Assembly: GCF_003725995.1 (NCBI RefSeq)
Contig: NZ_QIBX01000020.1
Location: 1 to 58,558, forward strand
Direction of reading: 5' to 3'
Length of the DNA: 58,558 nt
Source: Slackia equolifaciens
Lineage (GTDB): Bacteria > Actinomycetota > Coriobacteriia > Coriobacteriales > Eggerthellaceae
Shown: one piece after another, positions 41,405 to 50,616 of the stretch
Layout: the number at the start of each line of letters is the position of its first letter
Position numbering within the stretch: position 1 is the stretch's first letter
Translations under genes and position numbers: made by a program
Notes under the pieces: generated by a model
What the model was told of the DNA's origin: nothing
The model's input: the letters and a program-made list of their open reading frames with translations, nothing else
The model's database searches: none

Positions 41405-43351
41405 ATGAAGAAGTTCAAGACAGAGAGCAAGAAGCTGCTCGACCTCATGATCAACTCGATTTACACCAATCGTGAGATCTTCCTGCGCGAGCTCATCTCC
41501 AACGCATCCGACGCTGTTGACAAGCTCTATTTCAAGAGTCTGACCGATTCCGATGTGAGCCTGGCCAAGGACGAGCTGGCCATCCACGTGTCCTTCGACA
41601 AGGATGCCCGCACCGTCACCGTGTCCGACTCCGGCATCGGCATGACCAAGGACGAGATGGACAAGAACCTGGGCACCATCGCGCATTCCGGTTCGCTCGA
41701 GTTCAAATCGGAGAACGTCGAGGCCCAGGGCGACGACGTGGACATCATCGGCCAGTTTGGCGTGGGCTTCTATTCCAGCTTCATGGTGGCCAAGGAGGTG
41801 CGCGTGGTGTCGCGCGCGTTCGGCTCCGACGAGGCGTGGGAGTGGAAGAGCGACGGTATCGAGGGCTACACCATCAGCGAGACGACCCGCGAGGGGCACG
41901 GCACTGACGTCATCCTCACGCTCAAAGACAACACCGATGAGGACGATTACGACGCCTACCTGTCCGAGTGGGGCCTGAAGAACCTCATCAAGAAGTACAG
42001 CAATTATGTGCGTTATCCCATCACCATGGAGTGCTCCAAGACGCGCCAGAAGCCCAAGCCCGAAGACGCCGGTGACGACTACAAACCCGAGTACGAGCAC
42101 TACACCGAAACGGAAACCATCAACTCCATGGTGCCCATCTGGAAGCGCAGCAAGCAGGACGTGACTCAGGAAGAGTACAACGAGTTCTACAAATCCGACT
42201 TCCATGATTTCAGCGACCCGGCGCGCACGATCAAGGTGCATGCCGAAGGCGCGATGACCTATGACGCGCTGATGTTCATCCCCAGCCGCGCGCCGTTCGA
42301 CCTGTATAGCAAGGATTACAAGAAGGGCCTGGCGCTCTACAGCTCCAACGTGCTCATCATGGAGAAGTGCGAGGAGCTTCTGCCCGACTACTTCAACTTC
42401 GTCCGCGGCGTGGTGGACAGCCAGGATCTACAGCTCAACATCTCCCGCGAGACCCTGCAGCACAACAGCCAGCTGCGCGCCATCGCCAAGAAGCTCGAGA
42501 AGAAGATCAAGGGCGAGCTCGCCAACATGCGCGACAACGACCGCGAGGCCTATGAGAAGTTCTTCGAGAACTTCGGCCGCGGCCTGAAGTACGGCATCTA
42601 CATGAGCTACGGCATGAACAAGGGCGAGCTGGCCGACCTGCTGCTGTTCTACTCCGCCAAGGAGCAGAAGATGGTCACGCTCGACGAGTACGTGGACGCC
42701 ATGCCCGAGGGCCAGGATTCCATCTTCTACGCCGCGGGCGATTCCGTCGAGCGCCTGGCGAAGATGCCGGTGGTCAAGGCCGTCATGAACAAGGGCTACG
42801 ACGTGCTGCTGTGCACCCAGGATGTGGACGAGTTCTGCTTTCAGGCGATGATGGGCTACGGCAAGCCTGCCGCCGAGGGCGAGGAGTTCTCCGAGAAGCA
42901 GCTGAAGAACGTGGCTTCCGGCGATCTGGGCCTGGAGTCCGAGGACGAGAAGAAGGCTGCGGAAGAGGCTGCCAAGGAGAGCGAGGATTTGTTCGGAGCC
43001 ATGAAGGAGGCGCTGGGCGAGCAGGTGACCAAGGTGAGCGTGTCCACGCGCCTCACGTCCGCCGACGACGCGCCCGCGTGCATCACCGCCGAGGGCCCGC
43101 TTTCGCTCGAGATGGAGAAGATCCTCTCCCAGATGCCCGACGCCGGCGACGACATCAAGAGCCAGCGCGTGCTGGAGATCAACGCCAAGCACCCCATCTT
43201 CGCGACCCTCAAGGCCGCGCAGGAGGCCGGCGACGCCGAGAAGGTGGCGAGCTACGCGGGGCTGCTCTACAACCAGGCGCTGCTCGTCGAGGGCATGCCG
43301 ATCGAGGACCCCGTGGCGTTCGCCCAGCAGATCGCGAGCCTGATGAAGTAA
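41405..43351 (+). CDS. htpG: Hsp90 chaperone HtpG
   Basis: This 648-residue chaperone has an N-terminal GHKL ATP-binding domain (LRELISNASDAVDKL, DSGIGMTKDEM, GQFGVGFYSSFMVA), a middle domain (LYSSNVLIMEKCEELLP, VDSQDLQLNISRETLQHN) and a C-terminal dimerisation domain. It helps fold client proteins using ATP. ATG at 41405 starts MKKFKTESKKLLDLM, typical of the family; an upstream in-frame ATG at 41321 lies in the leader. A CIRCE site and a good promoter lie upstream, and a hairpin closes the gene. Confidence 0.97.
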   Translation: MKKFKTESKKLLDLMINSIYTNREIFLRELISNASDAVDKLYFKSLTDSDVSLAKDELAIHVSFDKDARTVTVSDSGIGMTKDEMDKNLGTIAHSGSLEFKSENVEAQGDDVDIIGQFGVGFYSSFMVAKEVRVVSRAFGSDEAWEWKSDGIEGYTISETTREGHGTDVILTLKDNTDEDDYDAYLSEWGLKNLIKKYSNYVRYPITMECSKTRQKPKPEDAGDDYKPEYEHYTETETINSMVPIWKRSKQDVTQEEYNEFYKSDFHDFSDPARTIKVHAEGAMTYDALMFIPSRAPFDLYSKDYKKGLALYSSNVLIMEKCEELLPDYFNFVRGVVDSQDLQLNISRETLQHNSQLRAIAKKLEKKIKGELANMRDNDREAYEKFFENFGRGLKYGIYMSYGMNKGELADLLLFYSAKEQKMVTLDEYVDAMPEGQDSIFYAAGDSVERLAKMPVVKAVMNKGYDVLLCTQDVDEFCFQAMMGYGKPAAEGEEFSEKQLKNVASGDLGLESEDEKKAAEEAAKESEDLFGAMKEALGEQVTKVSVSTRLTSADDAPACITAEGPLSLEMEKILSQMPDAGDDIKSQRVLEINAKHPIFATLKAAQEAGDAEKVASYAGLLYNQALLVEGMPIEDPVAFAQQIASLMK

Positions 43352-43399
43352 GGTTTGCCGAGCTTGGCGGGATAGAAATTCGCCGAAATGAATCGCATG

Positions 43400-43432
43400 C
43401 GGCCCGCGGGCGGAGTGCCTGCGGGCCGTTTT
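43400..43432 (+). terminator. Terminator after htpG
   Basis: CGGCCCGC and GCGGGCCG pair around a 13-base loop and are followed by TTTT. Confidence 0.8.
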
Positions 43433-43543
43433 GCATGCGCAGAAGGGGCTTTCGCGCTCCGCTCCGGCATCGTTGCGTTGTCGTGCGGGTTGCGTTGTTG
43501 TGAGGGTCGCGGTGCCGCGCGGGTTGCGTCCTCGGGCGCGATT

Positions 43544-43750
43544 CCGGTTCAAAAAAGGCGCCATTAGCATGTTTTAGGCATGCCCGGTTCAAAAAGGGCG
43601 CCATTAGCATGCCGAGGTGGCGGCATGGAGGATTGGTTGGAATCTGCGGGGCGACATAATGCCTGTTCAGGGAAGAGAGGAGCAAGGCGCTCCGGGTGAA
43701 AGAGCGCAAAGCGCCAGGATGTCCTGTGCTAATGGCGCCAAACTTGAACT
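43544..43750. repeat. Paired 28-bp direct repeats plus an inverted copy
   Basis: A sequence starting CCGGTTCAAAAA and ending GCGCCATTAGCATG lies at 43544-43571 and again at 43584-43611, exactly 40 bases apart. An inverted, diverged copy (GTGCTAATGGCGCC...) lies at 43726-43750. The layout matches three quarters of the element at 40651-40928. The missing fourth copy would fall where the IS3 fragment begins. No gene is seen in 43433-43788. Confidence 0.65.
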
Positions 43751-43788
43751 GAACTGTTTCAACTTCCTGGACAGCGAACGGCCCGAAA

Positions 43789-44612
43789 TCATGCCGCGGA
43801 CGGCAGCGCCGCCTCGCGGGCGGCCATCGCGTCCATCCTCCGCATGAACGCCTCCATCTTGTCCGCCGGGCACGCGTAGCCGATTGAGGAGTGCGGGCGG
43901 CGGCGGTTGTAGTAGCCCTCGACGTAGCCGACCGACGCGGCCTTGGCCTCGTCGCGGGTGGCGAACTCCCCGAGATGGTACATCTCGTTCTTGAAGGTCC
44001 CGAAGAACGACTCGGCGACGGCGTTGTCGCGGCAGCTCCCGGTCCTGCCGACCGAGAGCCTCACGCCCCGCGAGCGCGCCCACTCCGCCATCGCCTTCGA
44101 GGTGTACTGGCTGCCGCGGTCGGAGTGGAAGACCGCCCCCTCGGCGACGTAGCCGCGCCGCCACGCGGCCTCGAGCGCCGCTATCGGCAGGCCGGCCGCC
44201 ATCCTGTCCGAGAACGACAGCCCCACGACCATGCGGGTGCACAGGTCGATCACGACGGCCATGTAGAGCCATCCCTGCCCGGTCCTCAGGTACGTGATGT
44301 CGCCGACGAGCCAGCAGGTGGGCACGGGCCGGTCGAACCGGCGCCGGACCAGGTCCGGGCGGTCGGGGGCGAGCGGGTCGGGCACGGTGGTGCGCCTCGA
44401 GGCGCGGGGGTGGATCCCGCGTATCCCCAGCTCGCGCATGAGCTTCCTGACCCGGTAGAGGGTCGCCCCGGGGAAGCCCCCGACCCTGGAGAGGACCGTG
44501 CGGGCGCCCCACCTCCCCCCGGAGTCGAGCCACAGCCGCTCGACCTCGGCGCGCAGCGCGGCCCACGGGTCCGCGGGCGCCGCCGCGCCCCTCCCGCGGC
44601 GGGCGTAGTAGC
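43789..44612 (-). pseudogene. IS3-family OrfB, 5'-truncated
   Basis: The frame encodes about 270 residues of an IS3-type integrase-core transposase. DDE residues are visible in WLVGDITYL, VFHSDRGSQYTS and AVAESFFGTFKNE. The part before the first Met (at 44439) still reads in frame (SSYYARRG...LMRELG). It stops where another IS3 element begins at 44613, so the OrfA and the OrfB start are lost. Confidence 0.85.
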
Positions 44613-44626
44613 TGGATTGGCAACAC

Positions 44627-45484
44627 TTATTTGGACAGTTTTTCGAGGAACAGTCCCGCCTTCCTGAATTCGACGGGGCTCATGTAGCCCAGCTTTGAGT
44701 GGAGCCTGAAGTTGTTGTACCAGTGGATGTAGTCGGACAGCTTGGATTGCAGGTCGCGGAGGTCCGAGAAGCCCTCGCGGTAGACGAACTCCGCCTTGAG
44801 TATCCTGTTCGCCGACTCGCCGGCCGCGTTGTCGTAGGGGCAGCCCTTGGCGGAGAGCGACCGCTCGACGCCGAAGGCCTCCAGCATGAGGTCGATCTCG
44901 GCGTTGTCGAACTCGCTGCCGCGGTCGGTGTGGAACACCTCGATATCGGATACCGGGAACTCGAGGGTGGCGAAGGCGGCCTTCACGAGCCGCGCGTCCT
45001 TGCGCGCGCCGGCCGAGTGGCCGACTATCTCCCTGTTGTAGAGGTCGACAAGCAGGCGGACGTAGCACCAGGAGCCGGCGACGCGCACGTAGGTGAGGTC
45101 GCTGCAGACGTGCGTGCGCGGCGCGCGGCCGTTGAACTCGCGGGCGACCAGGTTCGGCAGCTCCGCCTCGTTCGGCTTGCCGGGATGGGCCTTGAAGCGC
45201 TTCTTCCCGTACGCGCTCGAAAGGCCGTTCTCCCTCATGATCCGCGATATCCGCCTGCGGCTCGCGACGACGCCGCGCCTTTCGAGCGATGCCTTGACCC
45301 TCCTCGCCCCGTACCTTCCCTTGCTCTCCGCATGGGCCGCCAGCACGTCGGGTGCGACGGGGTCGGGCTCCGGCGCCGGATCGGGCCGCGATCGGAGGCG
45401 GTGGTAGGTCGAGCGGGGCACGCCGAGGATCCTGCACTGCGCTGATACCGGGTAGCGGCCGGCGTTCGCCGCTATCGCCGTCAC
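44627..45484 (-). CDS. IS3-family transposase OrfB (integrase core)
   Basis: This 285-residue transposase core has an N-terminal HTH_21-like region (SAQCRILGVPRSTYHRLR...RYGARRVKASLERRG) and an rve integrase domain. Catalytic residues lie in CSDLTYV, HTDRGSEFDN and NAAGESANRILK. It ends LFLEKLSK just before the left inverted repeat. The GTG start overlaps the orfA stop by four bases (GTGA). IS3 elements usually express an OrfA-OrfB fusion by -1 frameshifting here. Confidence 0.92.
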   Translation of the reverse strand: MTAIAANAGRYPVSAQCRILGVPRSTYHRLRSRPDPAPEPDPVAPDVLAAHAESKGRYGARRVKASLERRGVVASRRRISRIMRENGLSSAYGKKRFKAHPGKPNEAELPNLVAREFNGRAPRTHVCSDLTYVRVAGSWCYVRLLVDLYNREIVGHSAGARKDARLVKAAFATLEFPVSDIEVFHTDRGSEFDNAEIDLMLEAFGVERSLSAKGCPYDNAAGESANRILKAEFVYREGFSDLRDLQSKLSDYIHWYNNFRLHSKLGYMSPVEFRKAGLFLEKLSK

Positions 45485-45795
45485 TTTCGTGCGAATATCG
45501 GCGCCGCTTGTTTTAGGACGTCGACCTCCATCCGCAGCCTTTTGTTCTCGCGCTCCAGCTCGATGATCCTGTTCTGCTCCGGCGTCCTGTTGTCAGCGGC
45601 GTGCGGCGATCCGGTGGCGTTTATCGATTTGATCCAGCGCCTCAGGGTCGAGTGGCCCAGATCGTACTCCCGCTCGATCTCGGACGGCGGCTTGCCAGCG
45701 TTGTACAGGTCGACGATCTGGCGCTTGAACTCGTCGGTGAAGCGCCGGGGGTGCTTCGGGTCGGCCATGCCCCCCCTCCTTCCGAAGGTCCTCAT
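45481..45795 (-). CDS. IS3-family transposase OrfA
   Basis: This 104-residue helix-turn-helix protein has FTDEFKRQIVDLYNAGKPPSEIEREYDLGHSTLRRWI, followed by a leucine-zipper-like stretch (NRIIELERENKRLRMEVDVL). Ending KQAAPIFARK, it is the DNA-binding subunit that recognises the element ends. The ATG at 45795 precedes a shorter one at 45768; the frame continues into orfB by overlap. Confidence 0.9.
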   Translation of the reverse strand: MRTFGRRGGMADPKHPRRFTDEFKRQIVDLYNAGKPPSEIEREYDLGHSTLRRWIKSINATGSPHAADNRTPEQNRIIELERENKRLRMEVDVLKQAAPIFARK

Positions 45796-45825
45796 GAAAC
45801 TGTCCCGTTAAGTGTAGCCAATCCA

Positions 45826-46386
45826 ATCTCGTTCTTGAGCGTCGCGAAGAAGGACTCGGCGACCGCGTTGTCGCGGCGGCTGCCGGTCCGCCCCGCCGAC
45901 AGCCTCACGTCGTTGGCGGACGCCCATTCCTCCAGGAGCCTGCTCGTGTACCGGGCGCCGCGGTCCGAACGGAATATCGCGCCGCCCGCCACGTAGCCTC
46001 GCGAGCGCGCCATGTCCAGCGCCGAGACCGCGATGTCGGCGGTCATGCGCCCGGAGAGCGACCATCCGACCACCATGCGCGCACAGGTCGATGACCGTCG
46101 CCAGGTGCAGCCATCCCCGGCCGGTCTCGAGGCAGGTGATGTCGCCGCACAGCACGGTCGTCGGGACCGGGGGCTCGGCGTCGTCGGCCTTCGGGTCGGG
46201 CTCGCCCCCGAGCTCGCGCCTGCGCTTCACGACCCAGTTGTTCACGGTCTTCGGGTTCAGCCCGAGCTCGCGGCAGCACTCCGTGATGGGCTTTCCCGAC
46301 GAGATGACGTAGTCGGCGGTCTCGCGCCCGAACTCGTCGGTGTACTTGGTCGCTGGGTTCTGCCCCATATCGAACCTCTCTTTCAT
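45826..46386 (-). pseudogene. Decayed IS3-family element (OrfA/OrfB chimera)
   Basis: The frame from 46386 starts as an OrfA HTH (ATKYTDEFGRETADYVISSGKPITECCRELGL) and runs directly into OrfB core (TTVLCGDITCLETGRGWLHLATVIDL), so the OrfB N-terminus is deleted. A frameshift near 46077 moves the rest to another frame (VVGWSLSGRMT...IFRSDRGARYTSRLL...DNAVAESFFATLKNEI). It is then cut by the intact IS3 at 45825. It is not functional. Confidence 0.8.
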
Positions 46387-46439
46387 CGGACGTGCAGAAG
46401 TCTACAGGCTCTCCCTCGAGCCTGCGTGTCCGAAAAAAG

Positions 46440-46846
46440 AGTACAGATCAGAGGGCCTCACGGAGAGGCAGGTGCTCGACCTCGGGCGGATCGCCCGCGA
46501 GGACAAGCGGCTCTACCGGGCCTGCCTGCTCAAGGAGCGCCTGCGCGACGTGTTCAAGGCGACGGGCGCGGCCGCGGCGGCCGAGCTGCTCGACTCCTGG
46601 CTGCGCAGCGCGTCGCGAAGCCGGGCCAGGGAGATCAAGGAGCTGTCGAAGAAAGCGCGCAGACACCGCGACGCCATCGTCCGGGCGGTGGGGCTGGGCT
46701 TGAGCAACGCGCGGGCGGAGGCGGTGAGCAACAAGATCAAGCTGACGGTCCGCATGGGCTACGGGTTCCGGAACGTCGACAACCTCATCGCGCTCGTGAT
46801 GTTGAGATGCTCGAACCTGCCAATCGAGCTTCCGGGGCGCCTATAG
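46440..46846 (+). pseudogene. ISL3-family transposase C-terminal fragment
   Basis: About 135 in-frame residues (LTERQVLDLGRIAREDKRLYRACLLKERLRDVF ... GLSNARAEAVSNKIKLTVRMGYGFRNVDNLIALVML) match the C-terminal end of ISL3-type transposases, where NARAE..N carries the last catalytic Glu. The N-terminal two thirds are absent. It lies back to back with the IS3 remnant. The following 46847-47056 has no gene. Confidence 0.75.
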
Positions 46847-47056
46847 ACCCACACAAACTGGCGAAGCCTCGTTTTTTTGCTGCAAACTTGGGGTATATCA
46901 CCGTCCCAAGGGGGAGGGCGACCGCAGGGAGTTTCTTGGAAATATAGACACAACCAGCGGCTTTTCCGTGTCGCGTACCAACGTGAGTCATCTCTGGCCG
47001 AACACCGAGAATGCGACCTAGCGGCCGCATTCTCTTAAGCGACGGGAGCCAAGCAC

Positions 47057-48543
47057 CTAGCGGGTATTGCTCGCGTAGGGGGCCTTGTCCTTCAGCAGCA
47101 CGTCGTGGACGCCGCCCTCCGCAATAGAGGTGGCGCTTACCAGCGTGAGCTTCGCCTTGTCCTGGAAATCGGGAATGGTGAGCGTGCCGCAGTTGCACAT
47201 GGTGCTCTTCAGTTTCAGCAGCGTAATGGCCATATTGTCTTTCAGGCTGCCGGCATAGGGCACGTAGGAATCGACGCTTTCTTCGAAGGACAGCGACTTC
47301 TTGCCGCCCAAATCGTAGCGGCCCCAGTACTCTTTCATGTAGGTGCCGTTCACTATCACCTTGGCCGACGGGTTCTCGTCGAAGCACGCGAAGTAGCGGC
47401 CGAGCATCACGAAGTCGGCACCCATGGCAAGGGCGAGCGAAATATGGTGGTCATAGACGATGCCGCCAACGGATCAGACGGGCGCATACACGCCCGTCTC
47501 ACGGAAGCACTCGTCGCGAGCCTTGGCCACTTCAATGGTGGCCGTGGCCTGGCCGCGTCCGATGTCCTTGGTCTCGCGAGTGAAGCAGATGGAACCGCCC
47601 CCGATGCCAATTTTCACGAAGTCGGCGCCGCATCGGCCAGGAAGCGGAAGCCCTCGGCGTCAACCACGTTGCCCGCTCCAATTTTCACGGTATCGCCGTA
47701 ATGCTCGCGCACCCATTCAATAGTCATCTTCTGCCAATCGGAATAGCCCTCGGAGCTGTCGATGCGCAGCGCATCGGCGCCTGCTTCCACCAGAGCCGGT
47801 ATGCGATCGGCATAATCGCGGGAATTGATGCCCGCACCCACCATGTAGCGCTTGTGGGAGTCGAGCATCTCGTCGGGGTTGGATTTATGGGAGTCGTAGT
47901 CCTCGCGGAACACGAGGGCCACTAAACGGTCATCGGCATCCACCATGGGAAGGGAGTTCAGCTTGTGCTCCCAAATGATATCGTTTGCCTCTTTAAGCGT
48001 CGTGCCGTCGGAGGCGACCACCAGTTTCTCGCGGGGAGTCATAAAGTCGGCCACTACCTCGTCCATGCTCATGCGGGACAGGCGGTAGTCGCGCTCGGTA
48101 ACAATGCCCAAGAGTTTGCCGTGGGCCGAGCCATCGGCCGTAACAGGCATGGTGGAATGTCCGCGCTTCTCCTTGAGGGCCACCACCTGCTCGAGGGTGT
48201 CGTCGGGGGAAAGGTTCGCATCTGATGTGACGAAACCGGCCTTGTAGTCCTTCACGCGGGCCACCATGGCGGCCTCATCTTCAATGGATTGGTTGCCGTA
48301 GATGAATGAGAGCCCGCCCTCAGTAGCCAGCGCCACGGCCATCTTGTCGCCAGAAACAGCGGCCATAATGGCGCTCACCATGGGCACCGACAAGGTGAGC
48401 GGGCACTCCTCCTTGCCCTTGCGGCACTTCACGAGCGGAGTTTTCAGACTGACAGCCGCCGGGACGCAGTCGGCCGGCGTGTGACCCGGAACCAGCAGGT
48501 ACTCGTTGAATGTGCGGGACGGTTCATCGAAATAGTAGGCCAC
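47057..48543 (-). pseudogene. guaB: Broken IMP dehydrogenase gene
   Basis: The first 309 codons (48543 to 47614) give an intact N-terminus, two CBS-type segments and the barrel through [18 protein letters not shown]. One frameshift near 47630 then interrupts the frame. In the restored frame the catalytic loop [10 protein letters not shown] is present, but at about 47475 an in-frame TGA and nearby changes replace the conserved SDGG phosphate-binding segment (D to V). The rest (47425 to 47057, [12 protein letters not shown]...) is intact. Two lesions argue for a real pseudogene or a divergent-family paralogue in decay. The remaining sequence is closely host-like in composition, so inactivation is recent. 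Confidence 0.85.
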
Positions 48544-48693
48544 GGCGCGCTCCTTCTCTCAATTCAAACCCGACGGCGATAATTGCTCCTTATAAGGGGC
48601 AACGCGACGAAAAGAAGATCCTGATTCGCATTTTCGGCAACGACCATGCAAAGTCAGCCATCCGTGCCATTTCCGTGCCATTTCATAGCCAGG

Positions 48694-48736
48694 GCAAGAC
48701 AAGGGGCCACGAGCATCGTCGCGGCCCCTTGCCTTG
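48694..48736. terminator. Large hairpin between guaB remnant and flavoprotein gene
   Basis: GCAAGACAAGGGGCC (48694-48708) pairs with GGCCCCTTGCCTTGC (48722-48736) over 15 bases with one mismatch. It follows the flavoprotein stop on the minus strand but lacks a T-run, so termination is probable rather than certain. The neighbouring 48662-48682 holds an 11-base tandem repeat (TCCGTGCCATT). Confidence 0.6.
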
Positions 48737-48759
48737 CTTACTGCGATATCTGCGGTGCG

Positions 48760-50427
48760 CTACGCAAGCCCTAAATCTTTGCAAGCTGCATTGGCAGCAA
48801 CATAACCTGTCGTACAAGCTGCACCTTGGCCAGACCCTCCATGAAGCCCATAGGGGTAATCGTTATACTGCATAGAGCCGTTATCTATACCGCACACGAA
48901 CAGTCCGGGAATCGGCTTGTCATCTGCATCCACCGCACGAGCTTCGTAATTTCCCCGAATACCACCGCAGGTGCTATAGGCACAAGCTTCCACCTGAACT
49001 GCATAGAACGGCCCGTTCTCAAGTACTGTCATTTGCGCGGGGTCTGCCCCAAATGCATCATGGGTATCGCCGCCTGTCGCGCAGGAATTCCAATCAGATA
49101 CCGTTGACGCAAGGACTGTGGCGTCTACTCCAATCTGCCCAGCCAAGTCCTCAATGGTGTCCGCACTCCAAACAAAGTCACTGTTCTCGACGGCAGAGCG
49201 CAATTCTCCGCTGCCGACGCCCATAAAAGCAACGAAATTATTCAGGTTCTCTTCACCTTCGTAGGCCTTCACATGGTCCTCGTTAAAGAGGGTGAATACT
49301 TTGGGCTGCGAGGCAATGGCGACATTCAAGCGCGCCGTATCAGCATCTTCGCCCAAGGTCTCATTGTAGAACCTCTCTCCATTCTGATTGACCATGGGCA
49401 GAAACTTACCGAGCTCAAGCGGATAACGGTATGAAGGGGGCCATTGGGTGAAGATTGAGAGCATACTGCTCCAGCTTTCGCCGCAAGCCTTCGAAAGACC
49501 GTACATAACCGAGGAAGGTGCCTGCGGAGCAGCTCCCGCCTCCAGGGCCATGTTGATACCGTCGCCATCCTGGCCATCGAATCCCAGAAATACAACACGC
49601 TCACTGGGGACACGAAGACGTTCGGCACACATTTCGGGATTCTTGCCGAATCCGCCAGTAGCTAATATAGTCGCTTTGGCGTTGATGCGAATAATGTCGT
49701 CGCCCGATTGTGCATACACGCCTTTTACTACGCCGTCCTCAACGATAACGTTGACGGCGGGTGTCTCAAGGCGGAAGTCCAAGTTTTCCAATGTATCGCC
49801 AAAGGCCCATAAGGGCTTGAGCATACCCTCTCCGTTGTTGACCCAATTGCCGTCCTCATCAAAACAGCTATGCAAAGCCCCATAGCCGCTCGTGGCCATC
49901 ATGGCGCCATGCTCGATTGCCCAATCAATAGCCTGTCCCGAATTGTCTAAAAAGCTCCATACGCCGGGACCATAGGCACCCCAATTGTGCCATTTCATGT
50001 AGGTTACGAACTCCTCTTGCGGTTCGAAGACGACTCCAGCTTCAACTTGCTCTTTGGTGTTGTAGGCAAGCGTCCCTTCCGTTACCGTAGATGTGCCGCC
50101 TTTTAAATTCGTTTTCTCAAGCCATATTACGCGCGCTCCTAGCTCAGCAGAGCGGATAGCGGCATAGGTGCCTGCGGAGCCCGACCCGCAGACGACAACA
50201 TCGCATTCTTCAGTTCGGGCAACATCGCTCTCGTCAACCGCCAAGAGTCTGGAAGACCCCTTGCTTGCTTCACTCGATATGCCCTCCTCACTACTGGTTG
50301 CACTCAAATTATGAGATGCGCTTCCTGTTGAATTCGGCGAGCAGCCCGATAATCCAGCTAGCGCCACGGCTGAACCTAGAACGCCGCTTCCAACCAAGAA
50401 ATCGCGGCGACTCACTGTTTTCGTCAT
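48760..50427 (-). CDS. Tat-exported flavoprotein reductase 1 (FAD_binding_2 type)
   Basis: This 555-residue oxidoreductase of the fumarate-reductase/Cgr2-like flavoprotein family begins with a twin-arginine motif SRRDFLVGS. A hydrophobic stretch ending in a lipobox (LSGC) follows, so it is exported folded and lipid-anchored. The FAD site is VVVCGSGSAGTYAA (GxGxxG), with ATGGFGKN and the C-terminal GGSGQGAACTTGYVAA. It would reduce an extracellular organic acceptor, with electrons from cytochromes or quinol; the substrate is unknown. ATG at 50427 follows GGGAAG. The membrane LuxR regulator at 50617 is divergent, the usual control pair in Eggerthellaceae. Confidence 0.9.
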   Translation of the reverse strand: MTKTVSRRDFLVGSGVLGSAVALAGLSGCSPNSTGSASHNLSATSSEEGISSEASKGSSRLLAVDESDVARTEECDVVVCGSGSAGTYAAIRSAELGARVIWLEKTNLKGGTSTVTEGTLAYNTKEQVEAGVVFEPQEEFVTYMKWHNWGAYGPGVWSFLDNSGQAIDWAIEHGAMMATSGYGALHSCFDEDGNWVNNGEGMLKPLWAFGDTLENLDFRLETPAVNVIVEDGVVKGVYAQSGDDIIRINAKATILATGGFGKNPEMCAERLRVPSERVVFLGFDGQDGDGINMALEAGAAPQAPSSVMYGLSKACGESWSSMLSIFTQWPPSYRYPLELGKFLPMVNQNGERFYNETLGEDADTARLNVAIASQPKVFTLFNEDHVKAYEGEENLNNFVAFMGVGSGELRSAVENSDFVWSADTIEDLAGQIGVDATVLASTVSDWNSCATGGDTHDAFGADPAQMTVLENGPFYAVQVEACAYSTCGGIRGNYEARAVDADDKPIPGLFVCGIDNGSMQYNDYPYGLHGGSGQGAACTTGYVAANAACKDLGLA

Positions 50428-50616
50428 TGTGCATCTTCCCTTCTTCTCGTTGCTATGGCGATTCACAGCGCGCTCTTCAGCATCGCTTTTCGCCATTTCT
50501 CGGACGAGACAGGATTACCCCATGACAAGTCGTAACGAGGCGAATATTTGGTATGATTTCTCAGAGTTATAGGTTGAAAAAAGGGTTGAATTGCCAAGTC
50601 AGGTAAAGGTTTATTC

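Larger units (their letters stand above)
44613..45825 (-). mobile_element. Complete IS3-family insertion sequence
   Basis: The 1213-bp element is bounded by imperfect inverted repeats: TGGATTGGCAACACTTA at the left, and the right end read inward TGGATTGGCTACACTTA, both with TG..CA tips and a shared GGACAGTTT. It carries orfA and orfB on the minus strand. No short target duplication is seen (AGC left, ATC right); its neighbours are different transposon fragments, so it has probably mediated a rearrangement. The same element's orfB end recurs at 53101-53221 and 58432-58558. Confidence 0.9.

Noticed and set aside
47470-47480. Selenocysteine codon (in-frame TGA) in guaB
   Set aside because: A frameshift 150 bases away and loss of the conserved Asp beside the TGA point to a pseudogene; the catalytic Cys of IMPDH lies elsewhere and is encoded normally.
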